Source: Fusarium oxysporum f. sp. lycopersici 4287 (taxonomy: Eukaryota > Ascomycota > Sordariomycetes > Hypocreales > Nectriaceae). From it: 64,000 bases of DNA. This document shows positions 12,462 through 24,835 of the stretch, piece after piece; position 1 is the stretch's first letter; each line of letters opens with the position of its first letter. Location of the stretch: assembly GCF_000149955.1 (NCBI RefSeq), contig NC_030986.1, positions 2,425,886 through 2,489,885 on the forward strand. The letters are read 5' to 3'. A program made the translations under genes and the position numbers. The notes below the pieces were generated by a model. That model ran no database searches. It worked only from the letters and a program-made list of their open reading frames with translations, and was not told where the DNA came from.

Positions 12462-15147
12462 ATGGCGACAGCTTCGCCGACGCCCATGGGCAATGGTCTT
12501 GTCCGACGAACATCCCAGCGGCAAGCTTTAAGGAGATTGCCATCGCGACCCATTATGAATCACAGCGACAACTTCCATGGTTCAACGAATGCTGCTCTCC
12601 CTAAGGGCTACAATCCCAAACCCCAGCAATTCCACGACGACAGCTCCGAGGATGAGATCCCAGTACCTATGAAGCTGAGCGCTCTCACCAAGGCGCTTCT
12701 AAACGACGGCGCTCCTACATCAACAGAGCAAGCTCCTTCACCTCCCCGGACGCGGCGACGTACCAGTGCCCTGAACGCGTCCACATCATCAGCGACTGAG
12801 ACACGCCGGCACAGAAGATCCGGAAGCGCCCAGGCCCATGATACAAGGTCTTCAAGACAAGCTAGCCCGACACCAGCTACAAGCAGAGAAATAAGTCCGG
12901 TACGAAAGAGGGTTGTAAGATTAAGCAACACACCTCAGAGTCTCAGCCAAATGAAGCCAACAAAGCGACGCTCAACTTCAGTCTCCCGATCAAATCAACG
13001 ATCTCGACCTCACAGCCGACCTGGTAGCCGCGATATGTCTTCTGACGAGAGACAGGATTCCAAGCATGATTCTCAATTGGACGTGAACACACCTGCACAA
13101 GGTGGACGCGTCGTCCGAATTAATGCTGGTTCTCCAAGCAACAGGAGTCGAGTTGGCTCCACTGGCCCTTCTTCAGGGAGGTCGATGGAGCGATCCATGC
13201 TAGATAGATCTGCTATTGAGGACAACGACCAACCTGAAGAGCCAGCCACAGTCGCGCGAAATCCTCCTCCCTTCCACCAAGGCAGTGTCTCTCGATACCC
13301 TTCAACAAGTACAAGGACACGACCTGAGGATAATATTAACCTACAGAGTTCAATGCGTGTGAAGCGTGTTAGCAAGGTTGCAGGTAGCTTTTTGAGCGGA
13401 CCAGCCCGACGCGGTCGCCGAAGGCAGAGCGAAGAGGAGGGGGAGGCCAACGCCGATGGAGAATTGATATTGTCTAGTCAGGAAGCTGAGAGTCAACCCG
13501 GGGAGGATCAACATGCCGCTTCATATTATGGAGACGGTATTCGAGATTTCAACTCAGGAAGCCCAGTAAGCGGACAAGCCGCTGCGAGGGCAGTCCATCG
13601 CCGTAATGCTTCCAACATGGACCTACGCCTAGGCTCTGCAAGAGCATCCAGGGAAACATCACCTCGTGAGCCTACACCAGAGGTTCAGGTTCCCGAGCCC
13701 GAACCGAAGTCTGAACAGGAGGAGGAGATTCATTACAGACTCCCCGCACCTCGTCCAGAACTCCCCTCAGGTCGGGATCAAGAGAACGATGTCCAAGCAA
13801 GCCTCAAGAGGACGAAGCCATCAATGGAGGTTCTTCTGGACAAGATGCCAAAAAGACCGATGAGCGCTGACCCTGCTCCCCTAAGAACAGTCTCACCCGA
13901 CCGAAAGCCTCTTGCTTCTATGGCTAGAAATACTCCCCTTCGCCAGGCTCCACCGCCACCTCCCAAGATGTCTGTCCTCGAGGCTGCCACTACTACTGCG
14001 GGTGCTGCTACGACTACACAGGCAAAGCAAAGGAGGAATATTCTGCGGGTGAATGGCGTAGCCTATACTCGACTTGACTGTCTTGGCCGAGGTGGCAGTG
14101 GAAAGGTGTACCGTGTTGCTGCTGAGAATGGCAAGATGTTTGCTCTGAAGCGGGTCTCTCTTGAGAATGCAGATGACTCGACCATCAAGGGCTATCTTGG
14201 TGAGATTGATCTTTTGAAGAAGCTTGGAGAGGTGGAGCGAGTTATCAAGCTGTTTGACTGTGAGATGAATACAGAGAAGCAAGTTCTCACTTTGGTAAGT
14301 TCACATCAGCCAGTAGCGCGGATGATTTACTTACTTGGCACAGCTTATGGAGATTGGAGAACTCGACTTCAACACTTTTTTGAGAAAACGGTATAACCCC
14401 GAGGCTGCCAAGTTCGATCCAGTCTTTGTACGATTTTACTGGAAAGAGATGCTCGAGTGTTTGCAAGCAGTTCACCAGTGTGATATTGTCCACTCTGACC
14501 TCAAGCCTGCCAATTTTGTGCTTGTGAAGGGTCAGCTCAAGCTCATTGACTTTGGCATTGCGAACGCTATTCAAACCGACGAGACTGTCAACGTCCACCG
14601 TGAGACTCAGGTTGGAACACCCAATTACATGTCACCTGAGTCTCTCATGGACTCAAATAACCCCCGGGGTGGCCGCGTTCCAGGTCGGCCTAAGCTTATG
14701 AAATTGGGCAAGCCCAGTGACATATGGTCTCTGGGTTGCATTTTGTATCAGATGGTTTATGGCCTCCCTCCATTTGGCCACATCGCCAACCAGATGTCAA
14801 GGTGTCAAGCCATCATTAACTGGGATCACGACATCGAGTTTCCTTCACGCGGCATGGGAGGCATGTCCGTTCCCCCTTCACTCATCCGCACTATGAAGCG
14901 CTGTCTTAACCGCGATCACCATATGCGACCAACCTGCGAGGAGTTATTGCACGAGTCCGACCCCTTCTTATACCCCGCAGAGCTCACCGACAAGGCCCTC
15001 CCCATTGACGAGGAGCTGCTTGCCAGAATCATCCAGAGCGTGGTGACGAGATGCCGGGAGCGCATGCCAACAGAGAGCGAAAGCTTAAGCGTCTGGCCAC
15101 AGGCTTATTGGGCCAGTGTTAAGAAAGCGATGGCCGGGAGAATGTGA
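12462..15147 (+). CDS. MPS1: Dual-specificity protein kinase Mps1 (TTK), spindle checkpoint
   Basis: Kinetochore and spindle-pole kinase that phosphorylates KNL1/Spc105 and other targets to start the spindle assembly checkpoint. Exons 12462-14294 and 14344-15147 join in phase to 878 aa. Residues 1-530 are disordered, basic and Ser/Pro/Arg-rich, as in fungal Mps1. The C-terminal kinase domain begins with the glycine loop GRGGSGKVYRV (about residue 541), continues with ALKRV (catalytic Lys) and a catalytic loop HSDLKPANF (near 661) that carries the Ser-Asp form seen in Mps1 kinases, then DFG as LIDFGIAN, and the activation segment TQVGTPNYMSPE. After the domain comes a basic tail. The intron falls inside the N-lobe. 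It shares an upstream region with PER1 and has an X-box-like palindrome. Confidence 0.95.
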
Positions 15148-15607
15148 CAGAAGAATTATCATGTATAATGTTGGAGTTGTCGGGGCGCTATTGCTCGCTG
15201 GATCAATGAGTTTATGACCAATTTGAACGGATTAGAAAGAAAGCATTCATAGCTGGGTGTTGAGGAGTATCATTCTTGTCGTTCGCTGCATACCTGCATA
15301 CCTACTTTTGTACTTCAGACATAAGGGATTTTTTTATAATATGACAAGGCTTTCGGAAGTCAGGGGCGTCTATGGCTTTTAACTGCGCGTTTCAGCGAGT
15401 TAACTGAATAAAAGCATTTTCAGCGATATTAACAAACTTCAAACGCTCCATTGGCTTTGTAAAGTTTGCTGTATTATTGTACAGCCAGCTTGATGCTGGT
15501 AATGGTACATTGTTTCGAGGCATTTCCTATTTGTACATGGACATCAACAGTTTTGCTGAAACAGATCCTCGAAACATCTTCCTCTCAACCCTGTGCCATC
15601 TCGTAAA
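15148..15607. other. Convergent 3' region between MPS1 and bL21m gene
   Basis: 460 nt of noncoding sequence with AT-rich parts, expected to hold the two 3' UTRs. Nothing else recognised. Confidence 0.5.
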
Positions 15608-16228
15608 TCATTCGATATCCTCCAAGTTGTTGATGTTCAGCTCCGAAATCCGTAGAATAGTATATCGGTGCTTGCTTTTTGCCTGTCTCTTTCTCCTCTG
15701 CCTCCTCTTCTTCTTGATTTTGATTCGTAGCGGTTCAGATTCTGTTCCAACAACAGTAGCCCTGCACTCAAAAACCCGCTCATCAATATGGGGAGCGCCT
15801 TTCATGGTGTAATCTCTGCTACCAAGAACACTCGCACGGTTGAGTCGTAGTACATCTCCAGGTTGAACGCCGGGCATACGGAAAGGTAGACGAACTTGAT
15901 CGCCCTCGCGCACAAGGTAGGGAAATCCATGGACATGAACAGTGATGTAGTGGTCTGGCTGGGCGGCAAGGAATGGCAGAAGGTTCTTGACTGAGTCTTC
16001 CATAGGCTTTGGAGGCGGTGTAGGATGGCTGACTTTGAAAGCGAGGGGTCGAGGTTCATTTGCCGTGGGATTGGTGGCATTCTTTGGGTGACGCTCAGGG
16101 AATGGCTCGACGATGGGAGCTGTGGAGGTGAAGGCGCGGGCTTGGATTGCCAATATAGACGAGGGTGTCGAGAGTCGAGCGCTGGGAGCTCTAAGCTCCA
16201 GCATGGAGCGGAAAAGTGCCCTGCTCAT
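15608..16228 (-). CDS. MRPL49: Mitochondrial large-subunit ribosomal protein bL21m
   Basis: Component of the mitochondrial 54S large ribosomal subunit, homologous to bacterial L21. Intronless; 206 aa from the ATG at 16228 (MSRALFRSML...), or 221 aa from an in-frame ATG at 16273. The shorter form starts directly with an Arg-rich amphipathic targeting sequence, so it is preferred. Residues about 100-175 hold the L21 fold: YITVHVHGFPYLVREGDQVRLP, then a GDVLRLNRASVLGSRDYT block, and a later C-terminal IKKKRRQRRKRQAKSKHRYTILRI stretch corresponding to the L21 signature (K..Y+++ G.RQ.YT.++I in bacteria). It is arranged head to head with NSA2, with fewer than 280 nt between the starts. Confidence 0.88.
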   Translation of the reverse strand: MSRALFRSMLELRAPSARLSTPSSILAIQARAFTSTAPIVEPFPERHPKNATNPTANEPRPLAFKVSHPTPPPKPMEDSVKNLLPFLAAQPDHYITVHVHGFPYLVREGDQVRLPFRMPGVQPGDVLRLNRASVLGSRDYTMKGAPHIDERVFECRATVVGTESEPLRIKIKKKRRQRRKRQAKSKHRYTILRISELNINNLEDIE

Positions 16229-16504
16229 TATGGACCGCAGTGCCTTTCGGGCTTGGGCACTATCGCTGGTCAATTGAGGGGAATGGGCTGTCGGCCTTGA
16301 AGTCGTTGTAGTGCATCTCGAAAAAGTTCAGGCGTTGGCTCAATGGGTGCGTTCGGAAAAGCGTACTACCGAGCGCCGACAGAACGGTCTCAGTGCCAGC
16401 GCCGCCTCCCGATAAACCGCCACTTTTTTTTTATCGTCAGGGAAATTTCAGCATCAACTCCCCGCTAGCCATAATAAAGTCCCTGCCTGGGCGATACAGA
16501 CAAC
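16229..16504. promoter_or_regulatory. Short bidirectional promoter bL21m/NSA2
   Basis: About 275 nt separate the two start codons. It contains a poly-T run (about 16424-16433) and a CT/GC mix. Both genes serve ribosomes (mitochondrial and cytosolic), so shared regulation is plausible but not shown. Confidence 0.5.
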
Positions 16505-17340
16505 ATGGTATGCATTAAAGAGCGAACGATTGCCAGAATGAACAACTAATCTCCTCAAAGCCTCAGAACGAGTATATGGAAAGATGGCGAAAGCTACACG
16601 GTCGCCGTCTTGATCATGAGGAACGAGTTCGCAAGCGTACCGCCCGTGAGGGCCACAAAGCCTCTCAGGATGCCCAGAACCTGCGTGGTCTCCGAGCCAA
16701 GCTGTACCAGCAGAAGCGACATAAGGAGAAGATTCAGATGAAGAAGGCCATCAAGGCGCACGAGGAGCGCAACGTCAAGACCGCGGACGAGAAGGAGCCC
16801 ACAACACCTATGCCCTCTTACCTGTTGGACCGCACAAACCCCTCGACTGCCAAGGCTCTCAGCAGCGCCATCAAGAACAAGCGAGCTGAGAAGGCGGCCA
16901 AGTTTGCCGTTCCCCTGCCCAAGGTCCGAGGTATCAGCGAGGAGGAGATGTTCAAGGTTGTCAAGACCGGCAAGAAGATCCAAAAGAAGGCCTGGAAGCG
17001 CATGGTCACCAAGCCTACCTTTGTTGGACCCGACTTCACTCGACGCAACCCCAAGCACGAGCGCTTCATTCGACCTATGGGTCTCCGTTATAAGAAGGCC
17101 AATGTCACACACCCCGAGCTTGGTGTCACTGTCCAGCTCCCCATCATTAGCGTCAAGAAGAACCCCCAGAACCCTCTTTACACCCAGCTGGGTGTTTTGA
17201 CCAAGGGTACCGTTATCGAGGTCAACGTCAGCGAGCTTGGTCTCGTCACCGCCGGTGGAAAGGTCGTCTGGGGTCGCTATGCGCAGGTTACTAACAACCC
17301 GGAGAATGAGGGCTGCATCAACAGTGTATTGCTGGTGTAA
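16505..17340 (+). CDS. NSA2: 60S ribosome biogenesis factor Nsa2
   Basis: Nucleolar/nucleoplasmic pre-60S assembly factor needed for 27S pre-rRNA processing. The first coding exon is only the start codon (16505-16507), followed by an intron 16508-16560 (donor GTATGC, branch ACTAAT, acceptor AAAG) and exon 2 16561-17340. The product, [15 protein letters not shown]..., is 260 aa, essentially the same length as the yeast protein, and the N-terminal PQNEY start matches what I know of the family. Without this splice the only ATG is at 16576 and the conserved PQNEY is lost. The protein is highly basic in its first 130 residues and ends in a beta-rich S8e/Nsa2 domain with [16 protein letters not shown] and the end GCINSVLLV. 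Codon use is strongly biased. Confidence 0.94.
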
Positions 17341-18255
17341 TGTGCTCAACGGCGTTGCCGCACAACGTTAAGAGGGTTCGTTTGTCTAAGTTCGAATGCA
17401 TGTATTGGCGCCAGGGCGTTTATTGGATTACCGCACGAAAAAGAATGGCCATGATGGTAGATGGTTGGTAAACGGGTTGATTGTCGACTGAAGATTCCCA
17501 GTTGTGATGAAGAAGACTCACTCGAGTTATAGGCCATGCTCTGCTAAGGCAGATCTTGATCAGGCCGTAGATAGATGAATACAAGATCTAGAAGGTACTT
17601 AAGTAGCAGCGTCTATTGCTACAAGTACTAATTCCGATCCTTTCACATACATATGAGCTACTTCTATTTGCGGAGCGAGAATTGTGCTGTAACTAATCGG
17701 AAAGCTGAGGGTATACTCTTCTTATAACGGGTGTGACATTCAAACTTTCAATTAGTATGGGTTACCAGTGCAGCTTTTAATAACATAAAATTTAACGACG
17801 CCAGGTTGATTGCAGCTCTGCACCTCCTTTCAGCACTCCCAAACCGGCTTCAGCCAAGACATCTTAAATTTCATCAGTCAAATGTTATGCCTCGGTTTTT
17901 TTTTTCTTTGACTGTTTTCAGCCATTATTATTACCTTAGCTTAAAGAGTTGGACAACCTGACTCTCGTCTACACTTGTACCTTTTTCAAGCTAACCGAAA
18001 AGGCAGATGGCGTTGAAAAAAGGGTCCCTTTGCCGCCTTTAAAAAATCGGGCGGTGACGGCGATAAATTATTTTCTGCCCGAACTAGCAAAATCGCATTG
18101 GTCTGTGGTTCCCCGTCTCGCCCGCCAAATCTGTATTGCTCCGTTTTGCGACTCAATCTTTTTTCCTCTCTGCCTTTTCTTCTTCTCTCCATCAACCAAA
18201 AAAAAAACAGGATTCAACAGTTTTAACCCTCCGTTACACTCAATAATTCTTCAAA
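17341..18255. other. Intergenic region; NSA2 3' UTR and HMT1 promoter
   Basis: 915 nt with no supportable gene. It includes T-rich runs near 17895 and 18150-18210 that resemble a pyrimidine-rich promoter just upstream of the HMT1 start. Confidence 0.5.
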
Positions 18256-19699
<1,444 letters not shown>

Positions 19700-20314
19700 A
19701 AGGCTTCTATATAAGACGGTGCCAATTTCTTGCTAATGATGACACGAGAAGTAAAAAAAAGACATCTAAGGGTTAAAAAGGAGACCCAGGGAGCAAGGAG
19801 ATAGACACTTGCGGAAACTTGGGATCTGTGTATAAGGAGGACGGCGTCTTGCATCTTACACGGGGTAAACATTGCTGCTAGATACAAACATAGGAGAGAG
19901 AAAACAACATAATCGCGAGGGATGGCGTAGTGAGTTGACGACCCGTTATGAGTGATACCACAAAAACAGCACTCCGGAGTTACCTAGTCAAAGATCTTTT
20001 GGTTTAATATCTAGTCTTTCGTCCTGACCCTGTGTGATCTCATTGACTATGTGAAACTGCAATAGCAAGACCATCTATTGACCGATAAAGTAATGAGATT
20101 TCATTCATCGTTAAATTGGACTGAGCATCCCGCTTCTTGTCCTTTGGCTAATCCTGACCTGGGCTTGATAACCCATTTTTGGGAAACCTTTCTTGTTTCT
20201 TTTCCTTCCTTCTTTGTAGACACCCACTTCCCCACACATACTATGTTGGGTACGTTTCTCCTTTTATCCCCGAGTTATTTTATGCGATTCCATTTTCACC
20301 TAACCAGGGTATAC
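19700..20314. other. Convergent 3' region between HMT1 and PCM1
   Basis: 615 nt between two stop codons, probably the 3' UTRs. A T-rich stretch lies at 20180-20300. No gene signal of its own. Confidence 0.5.
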
Positions 20315-21986
20315 TTAAGAACCAAACTGCTTCACGATTTGAGCGACCTTGTTAGCGAGTTCATCAGCCTCGGAGCGAGTAGCAGCCTCAGCATAGACAC
20401 GGCACGCGTTCTCAGTACCACTGGCTCTAGCAAAGGATCGGGCACTAGTGTACTTCTTAACACACTGGTCGATCTCATCCTGAGCACCCACAGGGTGGCT
20501 GAGGCGCCGCTCAGCATCCGTGGTCTGGAACAGGTCCTTGTTGCCAACTTCAACGCGAACAAGACGGTTAGGGAGGTCATTGTAGGTCATGGCCCAATCT
20601 TTGAGAGTCCAGCCCTTGTGGGCGAGAATGACTTCAACCATGAGCATATCGGAAATAGCATCGCCAACAGTCTGGTTGATGAGATCGCTGACGGCAGCGA
20701 GGGTGTCGAGAGCATCCTTCTGGGCAGGAGACTGAGGCTCGGTCTCACGGAAAGCACGGATGGCCTCCTGAGAGAAGACAACAGTACCGTGACCATTAGC
20801 CTCGAAGTAAACACCAACGTCGAACTGACAAGCAGCGTGGTGCAAATGCTTCACACCAGTAGGAGTGAAGACGACGGGAAGCTGAAGGTGCTTCTCAATA
20901 TAGTTCGTGCTGGCACCGTTGGCATAGGCGGTCTGAACAACGCCAATACGGAGGTCATCAGCAAGGCCGGCAGATCGAACGAGGTCACCAATGAAAGAGG
21001 CATTGAGAGAAGAAATACGATCGCCATCGAGCATGAAGAAGCCTGTCTCAGGATCGACCCAGTAGTAAATCAGACGATCGGCATCACCATCGAGAGAGCA
21101 GCATCGGGCGCCGGGGACGGGCTTCGGGCTGGGAGGGGCTCGCTGCTTCGTCTTGACGAAGTCCGCTCCAGACTAAGAGAATAAATGTCAGCTATTGCGA
21201 CTGGCAGCCGAAGATCTGAAGTGTACTTACATCGAGGTTCAGAACCTCGGGCCGGAGGACGTCATCGTTAACAACCTTGATGTCGATGGTACCTTGAGGC
21301 AAGACCTTGAGGAACTCAGAGAGCTTGGGACCTCCAACACCGTTGGCGCAATCCACGATAAGCTGTCCCTGGGGCTTGCGGCCTCGAAGAGCGCGAGTAA
21401 AAGCCTCGGACATTTTCTCGTAGTAACCCTGCTCGCTAACCTTGCCATAGGCCTTAGGGGTGCCCTCGGTGTTGACGCATCGGGTCAGGTAGTGAAGCTG
21501 GGGGGTGGTGAGGATCTTGTAGTCGGTGTACTCTGTGTTGGTAGCCTCGAAAGCATCGGCGAGGGCAGCAACGAGGGAGTGGCCTGAAGGACGAGTGTCA
21601 CGGCCATAGATGACGCGGCCAGGAGAGGAGAGATCAATCTTAAGCTGAGAAGCCAGAGCCTTGTAGTTGTCGAGAAGCTCCTGATCAGAAGGAGAATTAA
21701 CGAGCTTGGTAGCATAAGTCTCCCACTCCTGTTCAAGCATCTCGCCCATGGGGTCAACGATCTTGACACCATTGTCGACAGCTGGGTTGTGGCTAGCAGT
21801 GATCATGACACCAATGGCCTGGCCATTGAGCTTACGGCTTCGAAGACCAGACAGGAGACCGACACGGAACGAAACACCATCAAGAAGATCGGCCTTCATA
21901 CGGAACCCCGCAGTGCCATATTTGTAGACATGGTTAGGCACAATAGGGTGTTTTGCCGAAGCGGCGAGAAACTTGTCGTCAGACAT
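20315..21986 (-). CDS. PCM1: Phosphoacetylglucosamine mutase
   Basis: Interconverts GlcNAc-6-phosphate and GlcNAc-1-phosphate, supplying UDP-GlcNAc for chitin, N-glycans and GPI anchors; cytosolic. Exons 21231-21986 and 20315-21172 (minus strand) give 537 aa; the intron has donor GTAAGT and acceptor TTAG. The phosphoserine active site ITASHNP has Ser65. The Mg2+-binding loop LDGDADR has Asp280, Asp282 and Asp284. The sugar-binding region EANGHGT and the C-terminal phosphate-binding loop SFARASGTENACRVY are present. Each catalytic element is intact. The gene is divergent from MUS81. It supplies precursor for the same GPI pathway in which Per1 acts, but the two genes are 9 kb apart and the link is only thematic. 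Confidence 0.96.
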
Positions 21987-22862
21987 TCTACGATTTCTTT
22001 TCGAGAAAAATTAATGGTGCAGTTTATGAGATGAAAGAATGAAAGACCAGAGAAGACAAGACACAGGCGGGAGGAAACGAGAAAGATGGAGCTCGCGAGT
22101 CCCTTTTGAAACAAATCGAGGCCTCCGCAGTGACGACCTGGCGGGGGACCTTCCAGAGGGCACCTCAGCATACGAGGGGTACCTAAATGAGGTAACAGTG
22201 CTTACCTACTGCAAGGGTCTACAGTGCATTGTCTACCTGTTTATGCAAACCAGCCACTGCACTTTCATCCTACAAGCTGAGCAGAGCTTAGCTTAGCTTA
22301 AAGGCAACGGGCTATGAGATGGGCTATGGAGAGGTCTTCTCGGCGGTCAAAAATACTTTTTTATACCGCTTCAATCGAATGGTTTCTATGAGGTGCTAAA
22401 AACAGACACAAGACTCTCAGATGTGCCCCACCCGATGCCCAGAGCTATGTATGGTGCTGTACGCAGGTGGGGGTTGTACCTGGTTTAATTGGGTGCATCG
22501 CTCAGCGCCTTACCCGCCACAATTTTGTTGGTGCAGGGCCTCACGTCAGCCTACAGGCTACCTTAGGAGTTCACCTCGGGCATGTATGTTTCTCTCACCT
22601 CAAGATCTCTCACCGCCCAATGACCCTGTAGGAGCGAAAGAGGCACGTGATCTCGTGTCAAGTCTCCACACCCACTTCAGGCAACGCGAGGCTCTCGACG
22701 CGTCATTTTCACGACATACAAAGACGAGGACAACATTGACGAGCTCGGATTTGGGCGGACTGCCGCTCGTCTTGTATTGCATTTTGATTGCCAAATTCTG
22801 GGATATCTAAAGAATTGCCCCTTTTGAGGCCTTCAGTTGTGCAGCTGAAGGGTGACGGCAAC
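21987..22862. promoter_or_regulatory. Divergent promoter region PCM1/MUS81
   Basis: 876 nt without a supportable gene. It contains a GGTACC core at 22178-22183 beside TACCTA-type sequence, a CACGTGA box near 22648, and an MCB-type ACGCGT at 22698-22703, 160 nt upstream of the MUS81 start. Confidence 0.5.
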
Positions 22863-24608
22863 ATGGATGATGCCGATTCGGCCAACCCGCAGCTGCTGGC
22901 TTGGGTCAAAGAATGGCTCGATCTGGCGCGCGAACGCAATTCGAAAGGTGTTACAACTTACAGAACTGCTTATAATTCGTTAAAAGCATGTCCAATCACC
23001 TTTGAACACCCTGCACAGTTGCAGCAGCTCAAAGGTTTCGGCCCCAAACTCTGTGAACGCCTTGAGCAGCAATTAAAGAAACTCTGCGAACAAAATGGCC
23101 TGCCTATGCCCCCACACCCCAGGTCTCGTAAGGCGGTACCAGTTGCTGGAGTCGACAATGGCGAGAGCTCTTCAAGGCCTGCCAAAAAAGCACGGAAGCC
23201 TAAAGCATATGTTCCTGCTTTACGCTCTGGAGCCTTTGCCTTAGTAGTTGGCCTTTCTACATTGGATGAAGACTCTTCTGTTGGAATGACAAAGGCGGAA
23301 CTCATCGAAGTTGCACAACTGCATTGCGACTCATCTTTCTCAGCTCCTAGCGACCCTACCAAATTTTACACTGCCTGGAACTCGATGAAAACTTTGCTGC
23401 AAAAGGAATTGGTGTACGAAAGAGGACGACCTCTACGGAGATACGCCTTAACTGATGAAGGATGGGAAGTTGCAAAACGTATAAAAGACACTGAGCACTG
23501 GCAGGCCGAGAATGGAAGAGCTAAAGACCCGACTTCAGCACAGCCTGTTAATCCAGTTTGCCAACCAAAATCCAATCATAGGCCTAGGTCGCCTTCGATT
23601 GAAATTTTCGAACCGGCGAAAGCGCCTTCAGAATACCAAAACGTTGTGTCTGATGGCCCAACAGTGTCGGACGACAATTCGTTGCCAAATTTTACACCAA
23701 TTCGACTACCTCCGGGATCCTTTACTGTTAACTTAGTGCTAGACGTTCGCGAGGTCAGAGCGAAGACTGATCGCGATTACATGCAAGAGGAGCTTGCAAA
23801 ACTGGGCGCAAAACCCATCATGCGCAGTATGGAACTTGGAGATGCCCAGTGGATCGCAAAATGCCATGATCCAAATCTGCTCGTATCACAAGGTGCTGAG
23901 GGCGATGAGGTCATTTTGGACTGGATTGTTGAAAGGAAACGCCTTGATGACCTGATTGGGAGTATCAAGGATGGCAGATTCCACGAGCAAAAGTTTCGTC
24001 TGCAGCGATCAGGTGTGAGGAAAGTTATTTACATCATCGAAGAGATCTCCATGGACCCGGAAGTAACATCTAGATATACCGAAGCCGTCCGGTCAGCCAT
24101 TGCCTCCACACAAGTAGTCAATGGCTACTTTGTGAAGAGGACGGCAAAAATGGACGACACAGTCAGGTATCTTGCTCGCATGACAGCGATGCTGAAGCGG
24201 ACATACGAGAGCAAACCACTCAACGTCATTCCTACCAAAATTCTTACATCTCAGAATTATCTTCCTCTGCTAAAGCACCTGAGAGAATCTATATCTCCAG
24301 ACTGGTATATCACTTATCCCGCCTTTTCGTCACTTGCATCCAAGTCAGAGTCTATAACCCTGCGAGACGTATTTTTGAAAATGCTTATGACCACCAAGGG
24401 CGTCACGGGAGAAAGAGCGCTCGAGATTCAGAAGCGTTGGAAAACTCCATATGATTTTGTCAAGGGTTTTGAGGCCTGCGGAAGTGGCGAACAGGGGCTG
24501 AAACGCAAACGCGAGCTGGTCTTTAGTCAGACAAGTCATCTTGTCGGACGAAAGAAGTTTACCAAGGCTTTGAGCACCAAAATTGCAGAAGTCTGGGGTG
24601 ATGCATGA
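22863..24608 (+). CDS. MUS81: Structure-specific endonuclease subunit Mus81
   Basis: Catalytic subunit of the Mus81-Eme1/Mms4 nuclease that cuts 3' flaps, replication forks and nicked Holliday junctions in the nucleus. Intronless, 581 aa from the ATG at 22863; an in-frame ATG at 22788 would add 25 residues of poor quality. Residues 10-90 form the N-terminal helix-hairpin-helix domain (LKGFGPKLCERLEQQL). A winged-helix region follows around 150-210 (LTDEGWEVAKRI). The ERCC4/XPF-type nuclease domain starts near residue 295 (VNLVLDVREVR), with GDAQWIA and the catalytic ERKRLDD motif at about 357-363. The C-terminal HhH2 segment includes KGVTGERALEIQKRW. The length fits fungal Mus81. The EME1 partner gene is not in this window. 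Confidence 0.95.
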   Translation: MDDADSANPQLLAWVKEWLDLARERNSKGVTTYRTAYNSLKACPITFEHPAQLQQLKGFGPKLCERLEQQLKKLCEQNGLPMPPHPRSRKAVPVAGVDNGESSSRPAKKARKPKAYVPALRSGAFALVVGLSTLDEDSSVGMTKAELIEVAQLHCDSSFSAPSDPTKFYTAWNSMKTLLQKELVYERGRPLRRYALTDEGWEVAKRIKDTEHWQAENGRAKDPTSAQPVNPVCQPKSNHRPRSPSIEIFEPAKAPSEYQNVVSDGPTVSDDNSLPNFTPIRLPPGSFTVNLVLDVREVRAKTDRDYMQEELAKLGAKPIMRSMELGDAQWIAKCHDPNLLVSQGAEGDEVILDWIVERKRLDDLIGSIKDGRFHEQKFRLQRSGVRKVIYIIEEISMDPEVTSRYTEAVRSAIASTQVVNGYFVKRTAKMDDTVRYLARMTAMLKRTYESKPLNVIPTKILTSQNYLPLLKHLRESISPDWYITYPAFSSLASKSESITLRDVFLKMLMTTKGVTGERALEIQKRWKTPYDFVKGFEACGSGEQGLKRKRELVFSQTSHLVGRKKFTKALSTKIAEVWGDA

Positions 24609-24835
24609 TAGTTTTGTATACGTGCGAGGAGACGAACGTGTACGGATATTGGGAAAGGAGGGATATTCCGATTATACTGAAAGGCAGACGGTGTCAACAG
24701 GATGGAATGACCGGTATTTCAAGGCATTTGTATTAAAGCGTTGGTGGTATCAAGCCGATAGGATCCATGAGCATGGTGATACCCAGGATTATGAGAAATA
24801 CGAACCTAAACCTTTAATGATGAAATCTATTAGCC

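Noticed and set aside
16594..17349. A 251-codon minus-strand frame opposite NSA2
   Set aside because: Exact shadow of a strongly codon-biased gene; Leu/Asp/Gly composition typical of reversed ribosomal-type genes.
20078..21184. A 368-codon open frame on the plus strand
   Set aside because: It lies antisense to exon 2 of PCM1, and its openness comes from the C-biased third positions of that gene. It has no domain of its own.
22277..22301. GCTTAGCTTAGCTTA microrepeat
   Set aside because: Three units of five bases, within what is expected by chance in a promoter.
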